Positions 58,242 to 64,000 of a DNA stretch of 64,000 bases are shown here, in pieces (position 1 is the stretch's first letter; every line of letters starts with the position of its first letter). The translations under genes were made by a program, and so were the position numbers. The DNA comes from Spirillospora albida (GTDB lineage Bacteria > Actinomycetota > Actinomycetes > Streptosporangiales > Streptosporangiaceae): the NCBI RefSeq assembly GCF_000718255.1, contig NZ_JOFJ01000001.1, positions 62,001-126,000 on the forward strand, given 5' to 3'. Under the pieces are notes generated by a model. It was not told the origin of the DNA, made no database searches, and saw only the letters and a list, made by a program, of their open reading frames with translations.

Positions 58242-59333
58242 TCAGTACACCCTCGCCCAGGGCAGATAGCCCTTGGCCAGGCGGTCTTCCAGCATCTTCG
58301 GGAACACCACCGTCCGCGGGTCCCCGTCGGAGGTGTACCGCTCGTCCGGGTGCTCGTCCAGGTGGTCGAGCCACGCCGTGGAGCAGAACTTCGTGCAGTC
58401 GTTCTCCTTGATCTTGCCCTCGGACCGCACCCGGTGGATCGCCCAGCGGTCGAACTCGTCGGCGAACGGCGAGTCCGACGGCCGCCAGCCCGCCAGGAAG
58501 ACCCCCTTGAACGGGTACCGCTCCCGCCACCCCTTGTCGCGCGGCACCGCCCCGAACGGATACGCCAGGGTCGTGGACCGCAGCCCGGTCAGGGCCCGGA
58601 TCCGATCCTCCATCCCGCCGATCTCCCGGGCGACCTCCTTCGCCGAGAGGCCGGACAGGTCGGGGTGGTTCACCGTGTGGTTCCCGAGCTCGAACCCGTT
58701 CTGGACGAGCCATTTCAGCCCCGCCGCGGCCTGCGCCCCGTCCAGCCCGAACACGTCCTCGTTCAGGTAGAACGTCGCGACCGGCCGGAAGCCGGGGTTC
58801 TCCCGCGCGACCCGGTGGATGATGCCGACGGCCGTCTCCGGCTTCGGGGCGCCCTGCGCGTCCAGCCCGAAATGCCCGGGGGTGCTGTCGTCGAACGTCA
58901 GCACGACCGGGTGCCTTCCCGCCGGCACGTCCACCCAGCCCGCGGCCAGCTGCGCCGCCGTGATCGGCACGTACCCGCTCTTCGCCAGCCGGGTCAGCTC
59001 CGCGTAGAGTTCCGCGCCGGACCGGTCGAGCGGCAGCTCGGGCCTGTCCAGGATCCGGTGGTACATGATCACCGGCACCTGCCCCATCTCATTGGCCTTG
59101 ACCGCCGCGGCCTGCGCCGACGCGGGCAGGGCCGCGGTCGGCATGGGCGCCGGCCTCCTCGCGGCCGATGCCGGCGCCTTGGCCGCCGGCCGCGCCGACG
59201 CCGTGGACGCGGCTCCCGCCTGCCGGGCCGTGACGGCCCGCTCGGACTCGTCGCGATCCTCCCGGGGCAACACCAATCCGAGCACGACCGCACAGACGAT
59301 GACGACCCCGGCGATCTTGTGAACCAGAGGCAC
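58242..59333 (-). CDS. Exported polysaccharide deacetylase (NodB domain)
   Basis: A 363-residue carbohydrate esterase 4-type protein. A hydrophobic segment at about 8-25 (IAGVVIVCAVVLGLVL) acts as signal anchor, then comes an Ala/Pro-rich linker. The NodB domain has PVIMYHRIL, VVLTFDDS (catalytic and metal Asp), GNHTVNHPDL (metal His pair) and AYPFGAV. It probably trims acetyl groups from peptidoglycan or another wall polymer. I chose the GTG at 59333, because the 38 residues above it in the longer frame do not resemble a signal sequence. Confidence 0.9.
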   Translation of the reverse strand: MPLVHKIAGVVIVCAVVLGLVLPREDRDESERAVTARQAGAASTASARPAAKAPASAARRPAPMPTAALPASAQAAAVKANEMGQVPVIMYHRILDRPELPLDRSGAELYAELTRLAKSGYVPITAAQLAAGWVDVPAGRHPVVLTFDDSTPGHFGLDAQGAPKPETAVGIIHRVARENPGFRPVATFYLNEDVFGLDGAQAAAGLKWLVQNGFELGNHTVNHPDLSGLSAKEVAREIGGMEDRIRALTGLRSTTLAYPFGAVPRDKGWRERYPFKGVFLAGWRPSDSPFADEFDRWAIHRVRSEGKIKENDCTKFCSTAWLDHLDEHPDERYTSDGDPRTVVFPKMLEDRLAKGYLPWARVY

Positions 59334-59477
59334 GAACGCTCCCGCCGTAGCGCGAACAGGACCAGCCCGAAGAGCCGGGTCAAAGCGTAGAGCCCCCGAG
59401 CCCCCACGGACACCCTCTGCGCCTACCCAGCTGAGCCCCGGACCCACGTGCCTCGGCCAGCACCCCGGCCATCAGCC

Positions 59478-62168
59478 TCAATGACCGGCTTCGTGCCAGT
59501 TCTTTCCCGTTCCCATGGAGACGCTGAGGGGGGCGCGCAGGTCGTAGGCGGCGGCCATCTCCCGCTGGACGAGGGCGCGCAGGGAGTCGAGCTCGCCCTC
59601 GGCCACTTCGAAGACGAGTTCGTCGTGGACCTGGAGGAGCATGCGCGAGCGGAGGCCGGCGTCGCGGAGGGCGCGGTCGACGTTCAGGCTCGCGACCTTG
59701 ATGATGTCGGCGGCGGAGCCCTGGATGGGCGCGTTGAGGGCCATGCGCTCGGCCATCTCGCGGCGCTGCCGGTTGTCGGAGTTGAGGTCGGGCAGGTAGC
59801 GGCGGCGGCCGAGGATCGTCTCGGTGTAGCCGTCCTGCCGGGCCTTGGCGACGATGTCGCGGAGGTAGTCGCGGACGCCGCCGAACTGCTCGAAGTACTC
59901 CTCCATGAGGCCGCGGGCCTCGTCCGGGGAGATGCGGAGCTGCTGCGAGAGGCCGTAGGCGGACAGGCCGTACGCCAGGCCGTAGTTCATCGCCTTGATG
60001 CGGGCGCGCAGCTCCGAGTCGATCTGCTCGGGGGGCAGCGCGAACACGCGGGACGCGGTGATGGTGTGGAAGTCGGCACCGGACCCGAAGGCCTCCAGGA
60101 GCGCCTCGTCCTCGGAGAGGTGCGCCATGATCCGCAGCTCGATCTGGGAGTAGTCGGCGGTGAGGAGCGACTCGTAGCCGGGGCCGACGACGAACGCCTC
60201 GCGGATCTGGCGGCCCTCGGCCGTGCGGGTCGGGATGTTCTGCAGGTTCGGGTCGGTGGACGACAGCCGCCCCGTCGCCGCGACCATCTGGTTGAAGGTC
60301 GTGTGGATGCGGCCCGCGTCGTCGGCCATCGGGATGAGGGAGTCGACGATGCTCTTCAGCTTCGCGACCTCGCGCCACCGCAGGATGTGCATCAGGACGG
60401 GATGCCCGTCCTTCTCCAGGAGGTTGGTGAGCGCCTCGGAGTCGGTGGTGTACCCCGTCTTCGTCCGCTTGGTCTTGGGGAGGTTCAGCTCGTCGAACAG
60501 GACCTGCTGCACCTGCTTGGGGGAGCCGAGGTTGAACTCGCGGCCGACGGCCGCGTGGGCCTGCCGCTCCTGCTCCTTGACCTGGCCGCCGAGGGACGCG
60601 GACAGGTTCGCGAGATGGTCGGCGTCCACGGCGATGCCCGCGCGCTCCATCTCGGCCAGGACCCGCACGAGCGGCAGCTCCACCTCGTGGAGCAGCCGGG
60701 TGGCGCCGCGCTTCTCCAGGTCGGCGTCCAGGACGTCGGCGAGCTCGGTGACGGCGCGGGCCCGGACGGCGAGGTTCTCCGCCGCCTCCTCCTCGCCGGA
60801 GCCGTCCAGGGTGAGCTGGCCGGAGTCCTCGGTCTCGTTGCGGAGCTCGCGCTGCAGGTAGCGCAGGACGAGATCGGCCAGGTCGAACGTCCGCTGGCCC
60901 GGCAGGGCGAGGTACGCGGCGAGGGCGGTGTCGCTGGTGACGCCGTGCAGGGCCATGCCGCGCGCGGCGAACGCGAGCATCGGGCCCTTCGCCTCGTGCA
61001 CCGCCTTCGGGCGGGACGGGTCGGCGAGGTAGGCGGCGAGGGCGCGCTCGTCGTCCTCGATCAGCTCGACCGGGTCGATGTGGACGGCCGGGCCCTTGCG
61101 GGAGGCGAGCGCCACCGCCGTGATCTCACCGGTGCCGCGGCCCCACGTGCCGGTGACGGCGATGCCGAGCCGGTCGCCGCCGTTGGCGTCGAGCCAGGAC
61201 GCGAGCGCGCCCGGCTCCAGCCTCTCCAGGTCGATGTCGAAGCCCTCGTCGGCCTCGGGCTCGGCGGCGGACAGCGACGCGTACAGGCGCTCCCGCAGGA
61301 CGCGGAACTGCAGCGAGTCGAACAGGGTGTGGATCTCCTCGCGGTCCCACTGCCCCATCGTCAGCTGCGGCGGCGTCAGCTCCAGCCCCACCGAGGTGTC
61401 CAGCTTGTTGATCTGCTGGTTGCGCAGGACGCCCGCGAGGTGCTCGCGGAGGTTGTCGCCGGCCTTCCCCTTGATCTCATCGACGCGGGCGACGAGCGTG
61501 TCGAGGTCGCCGTACTTGGTGAGCCACTTCGCGGCCGTCTTCGGGCCCACCCCGGGCACGCCGGGGAGGTTGTCGCTGCTCTCCCCCACCAGCGCCGCGA
61601 GCTCCCGGTACCGCTCCGGCGGGACGCCGTACTTGGCCTCGACGGCCGCCGGGTCCATCCGGGCCAGCTCCGAGACGCCCTTCACCGGGTACAGGATCGT
61701 GACGTGCTCGTCGACGAGCTGGAACGCGTCCCGGTCGCCCGTCACGATCAGGGTGTCCAGGCCGGCCTCGGTCGCCTGGACCGACAGCGTCGCGATGATG
61801 TCGTCGGCCTCGAACCCCGCCACCGACATCCGCGGGATCCGCAGCGCGTCCAGCACCTCGAAGATCAGGCTGACCTGGCTGCGGAACTCGTCGGGGGTCT
61901 TCTGCCGGCCCGCCTTGTACTCGACGTACTGCTCGTGCCGGAACGTCGGCTCCGACCGGTCGAACGCCACCGCGATGTGCGTGGGCTGCTCGTCGCGCAT
62001 GACGTTGATGAGCATCGACGTGAACCCGTAGACCGCGTTGGTCGGCTGCCCGTCCGTCGTGGAGAAGTTCTCCACGGGCAGCGCGAAGAACGCGCGGTAC
62101 GCCAGGGAATGCCCGTCAAGCAGGAGGAGCCGGTCACGCTCGCGAGGGGTCGCTGCTGTCGTCGCCAC
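59478..62168 (-). CDS. polA: DNA polymerase I
   Basis: Repairs gaps and removes Okazaki primers. The 896-residue protein has an N-terminal 5'-3' exonuclease (LLLDGHSLAYRAFFALP, GFEADDIIATLS, GVPGVGPKTAAKWL), a central 3'-5' exonuclease-like domain that lacks the proofreading carboxylates, and the family A polymerase (LTADYSQIELRIMAHLS motif A, RRRYLPDLNSDNRQRR, LQVHDELVFEV motif C). It ends GTGKNWHEAGH. Loss of proofreading residues is usual in actinobacterial Pol I. It is divergent from the thioesterase gene with only 45 nt between. Confidence 0.98.
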   Translation of the reverse strand: MATTAATPRERDRLLLLDGHSLAYRAFFALPVENFSTTDGQPTNAVYGFTSMLINVMRDEQPTHIAVAFDRSEPTFRHEQYVEYKAGRQKTPDEFRSQVSLIFEVLDALRIPRMSVAGFEADDIIATLSVQATEAGLDTLIVTGDRDAFQLVDEHVTILYPVKGVSELARMDPAAVEAKYGVPPERYRELAALVGESSDNLPGVPGVGPKTAAKWLTKYGDLDTLVARVDEIKGKAGDNLREHLAGVLRNQQINKLDTSVGLELTPPQLTMGQWDREEIHTLFDSLQFRVLRERLYASLSAAEPEADEGFDIDLERLEPGALASWLDANGGDRLGIAVTGTWGRGTGEITAVALASRKGPAVHIDPVELIEDDERALAAYLADPSRPKAVHEAKGPMLAFAARGMALHGVTSDTALAAYLALPGQRTFDLADLVLRYLQRELRNETEDSGQLTLDGSGEEEAAENLAVRARAVTELADVLDADLEKRGATRLLHEVELPLVRVLAEMERAGIAVDADHLANLSASLGGQVKEQERQAHAAVGREFNLGSPKQVQQVLFDELNLPKTKRTKTGYTTDSEALTNLLEKDGHPVLMHILRWREVAKLKSIVDSLIPMADDAGRIHTTFNQMVAATGRLSSTDPNLQNIPTRTAEGRQIREAFVVGPGYESLLTADYSQIELRIMAHLSEDEALLEAFGSGADFHTITASRVFALPPEQIDSELRARIKAMNYGLAYGLSAYGLSQQLRISPDEARGLMEEYFEQFGGVRDYLRDIVAKARQDGYTETILGRRRYLPDLNSDNRQRREMAERMALNAPIQGSAADIIKVASLNVDRALRDAGLRSRMLLQVHDELVFEVAEGELDSLRALVQREMAAAYDLRAPLSVSMGTGKNWHEAGH

Positions 62169-62213
62169 ACCAGGACTCTAGTCTGCGACCACGACAGTTT
62201 TGTGGAGGCGTAA

Positions 62214-62636
62214 GTGACTGACACCCCCGGGGCGGAGCCGGACGACGCCGGGTTCGACATCTACGGCGACCTGGGCAGGGCCATGGGCATCGAGCTCGTG
62301 GAGGCCACGCCCGAGCGCGTGGTCGGCCGCATGCCCGTCAAGGGCAACACCCAGCCGTACGGACTCCTGCACGGCGGCGCGTCCTGCGTCCTGGCCGAGT
62401 CCCTCGGATCCACGGGCGCCGCCCTCCACGCCGGCGAGGGACGCATCGCCGTCGGCGTCGAGATCAACGCCACCCACCACCGATCCGCCACCGAGGGGCA
62501 CGTGACCGGTGTCGCGACCCGTGTCCACGGCGGCCGCACGCTCGCGACCTACGACATCGTCATCACCGACGACCGGGGCCGCCGGGTCTGCACCGCCCGC
62601 CTCACCTGCATGCTCCGCGACGCCCCCGCGAACTGA
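62214..62636 (+). CDS. Hotdog-fold thioesterase (PaaI/YbgC-like)
   Basis: A 140-residue acyl-CoA thioesterase. The motif YGLLHGGASCVLAESLGSTGA has the HGG and the catalytic acidic residue typical of the PaaI branch, and VGVEINATHHRSATEGHVTG is the second strand set. The substrate is probably an aromatic or general acyl-CoA. The GTG start follows GGAGG. Divergence from polA is common in actinomycetes. Confidence 0.93.
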   Translation: MTDTPGAEPDDAGFDIYGDLGRAMGIELVEATPERVVGRMPVKGNTQPYGLLHGGASCVLAESLGSTGAALHAGEGRIAVGVEINATHHRSATEGHVTGVATRVHGGRTLATYDIVITDDRGRRVCTARLTCMLRDAPAN

Positions 62637-62730
62637 GCGGACGGGGCCGCCGGACGGGGCGCGCCGGACAAAGGGGATCACGTCTTCCTTTGCGACGGAC
62701 CGCCCCGGGTCGGTAGCGTGGATCGGAGCG

Positions 62731-62797
62731 GCCCGGGATCACCGAGTAGACAACGCACGCGCCGCGAGGCCGTGCGGCCCCAAAGGTGATCCCGGGC
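62731..62797. repeat. Long inverted repeat with nested stem, possible structured RNA
   Basis: GCCCGGGATCACC (62731-62743) and GGTGATCCCGGGC (62785-62797) are perfect 13-bp arms with a 41-nt interior that holds a further CGCACG/CGTGCG stem. It sits alone in the 219-nt gap after the thioesterase gene. There is no T-tract. It could be a bulky terminator, a small structured RNA or a protein-binding palindrome. Confidence 0.5.
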
Positions 62798-62855
62798 GTG
62801 TTCGTTTCGCGGGCGATCGCGACGGTTCGGGACGTCTCGGGTTAGCGTCGGGCCT

Positions 62856-63398
62856 ATGCGAAGGATCATCGTTGTCAGCTGTCTGGTGCTCACGGGCTGC
62901 GGCGGGGGCGGCGGGGCGGACGCGCTTCCCCATCCGCACCAGACCGTCCGGGATCTCGAGAAGGCCCTTCCCGGCAACAGCGTCCGCGTCGGGGAGGTCG
63001 AGTACGCCGCGATCGGGCTCCGCACCGGCATGTTCTCCGTCACCGGTTCCCACGCCGACGTCCTCGCCAAGGGTCGCTACATCCGGGTCCGGATCCTCGT
63101 CACCAACCGCGGCCGTGAGCGCCACGAGCTCGACGTCTACGCCCAGCGGCTCGTCACCGACCGCGGCACCGCCCACAAGCCCAGCTTCGACGCCCTCCAG
63201 GTCTCCCGCGGCGTCGCCACCCCCCTCACCCTCGCGCGGGACGAGTCGCGCGCGTTCGACCTGTGGTTCGACGTCCCCGCCGCCGAGAAGCCCCGCCTGC
63301 TGCGGATCACCGGCGACCCCACGTCGTCCCGGCTGTCCGACCAGCTCAAGGGCGCGCCCGCGACCGACGACCCCACCGCCGACCTTCCCCTGAACTGA
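62856..63398 (+). CDS. Predicted lipoprotein, DUF4352-like
   Basis: A 180-residue exported protein. The signal is short (MRRIIVVSCLVLTGC) with lipobox LTGC placing the lipidated cysteine at residue 15, followed by a Gly-rich spacer. The mature part is a beta-rich domain (VLAKGRYIRVRILVTNRGRERHELD), resembling DUF4352 or telomeric-repeat-binding-like Ig folds on bacterial surfaces. Function is unknown. TTAGCG about 13 nt before the ATG may be the -10 box of a leaderless transcript. Confidence 0.85.
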   Translation: MRRIIVVSCLVLTGCGGGGGADALPHPHQTVRDLEKALPGNSVRVGEVEYAAIGLRTGMFSVTGSHADVLAKGRYIRVRILVTNRGRERHELDVYAQRLVTDRGTAHKPSFDALQVSRGVATPLTLARDESRAFDLWFDVPAAEKPRLLRITGDPTSSRLSDQLKGAPATDDPTADLPLN

Positions 63399-63413
63399 CC
63401 CCGCGGGACGGCA

Positions 63414-63449
63414 GAGGGCCCCGTGGGAGACGAATCCCACGGGGCCCTC
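63414..63449. terminator. Bidirectional terminator between lipoprotein and livF
   Basis: GAGGGCCCCGTGGGA (63414-63428) pairs perfectly over 15 bp with TCCCACGGGGCCCTC (63435-63449) around a 6-nt loop. It lies between two convergent genes, 15 nt after one stop and 23 nt from the other, so it should end both transcripts. Confidence 0.9.
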
Positions 63450-63472
63450 CGAACGACCGCCCGCCGAACGGG

Positions 63473-64000
63473 TCAGCCGTCCCTCGGCTCCTCGGGGGCG
63501 CCGGCGGCCTGCTCGGGCTCCGAGCCGCCCACCGGACGGTCCGCGCCGCCGCCCAGGTACGCCGCGCGCACCTCCGGGTCGTCCAGCAGCGCGCTCGCCT
63601 CCGCGGACTTCACGATCTCGCCCGTCTCGATCACGTACGCGCGGTGCGCGACCTGCAGCGCCTGCTGCGCGTTCTGCTCCACGAGCAGGACCGTCGTGCC
63701 GCGCCGGTTGATCTCCTGGATGATCGAGAAGATCTGCTGGATCAGCTTCGGCGCCAGGCCCATGGACGGCTCGTCCAGCAGCAGCACCCGCGGGTTCGTC
63801 ATCAGCGCCCGCCCGATCGCGAGCATCTGCTGCTCGCCGCCGGACATCGTGCCGCCCGCCTGGTCCTTGCGCTCGGCCAGCCGCGGGAACAGCTCGAACA
63901 CCTGGGCGAGGTCCCTGGAGACGTCCCCCTTGCGGGCGTAGCAGCCCATCATGAGGTTCTCCGTCACCGTCATGCCGGGGAAGATCCCCCGGCCCTCCGG
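63473..64000 (-). CDS. livF: Branched-chain amino acid ABC transporter ATPase LivF (5' end off window)
   Basis: The last 175 or so residues of a LivF-type ATPase of a high-affinity branched-chain amino acid importer. Visible motifs: the LivF-typical RGIFPGMTVTENLMMG, signature TMSGGEQQMLAIGRALM, Walker B VLLLDEPSMGLAPK and the switch region VLLVEQNAQQAL. The Walker A part lies beyond 64000. The C-terminal 25 residues (Gly/Pro/Glu-rich) are an extension past the usual end. The stop is followed by the shared terminator. Confidence 0.95.
   Translation of the reverse strand, partial: PEGRGIFPGMTVTENLMMGCYARKGDVSRDLAQVFELFPRLAERKDQAGGTMSGGEQQMLAIGRALMTNPRVLLLDEPSMGLAPKLIQQIFSIIQEINRRGTTVLLVEQNAQQALQVAHRAYVIETGEIVKSAEASALLDDPEVRAAYLGGGADRPVGGSEPEQAAGAPEEPRDG

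Overview
The window is very GC-rich DNA with GTG/TTG starts, leaderless-looking promoters and actinobacterial families throughout. The order polA, hotdog thioesterase, rpsA, coaE and uvrB is a familiar actinobacterial housekeeping arrangement. The most likely source is a filamentous actinomycete, perhaps Thermomonosporaceae/Actinomadura-like; the genus is a guess.

Left end (1-18.8 kb): a complete type I-E CRISPR-Cas locus. The operon cas3-cse1-cse2-cas7-cas5-cas6e-cas1-cas2 (5356-14446) has overlapping stop/start codons at every junction. Two very large arrays flank it and point outward. Array 1 (733-5041, 71 repeats, transcribed leftward) has its leader beside cas3. Array 2 (14533-18773, 70 repeats, transcribed rightward) has its leader just after cas2. 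The two 65-nt leaders align without gaps. Each array decays at the end far from its leader, and a two-repeat relic lies at 386-475. The spacers hold a history: one spacer is identical in both arrays, and two spacer pairs hit the same site in diverged target genes, one of them with a 44-nt spacer.

Middle (18.7-34.4 kb): ordinary accessory chromosome. It holds a VanZ-like protein whose last codons lie in a CRISPR repeat, and a VOC protein beside a WYL regulator. It also has a membrane adenylate cyclase, a CMD-family protein beside an HxlR regulator, a frameshifted epoxide hydrolase and a DUF6461 remnant. A TetR regulator has matching operators in front of two flavoproteins. A second TetR/reductase pair, an SGNH hydrolase and a DUF4126 protein follow.

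34.8-39.2 kb: a compact lasso-peptide cluster (precursor, cyclase, RRE protein, leader peptidase, ABC exporter). The predicted core LLQKHGNDRLILSKN is of the citrulassin type.

39.4-64 kb: housekeeping genes (uvrB, coaE, rpsA, polA, livF end) enclose an accessory insert. That insert has a coupled 2TM/cupin/IMPase-family cassette, an ArsB/SLC13-type permease and a 1,933-residue protein. The large protein combines TIR, a degenerate metallophosphoesterase, NACHT, pentapeptide repeats and 15 WD40 blades. It looks like an NLR-type immune sensor and, with the lasso cluster, is the most interesting non-CRISPR content. I saw no tRNA, rRNA or transposase genes.
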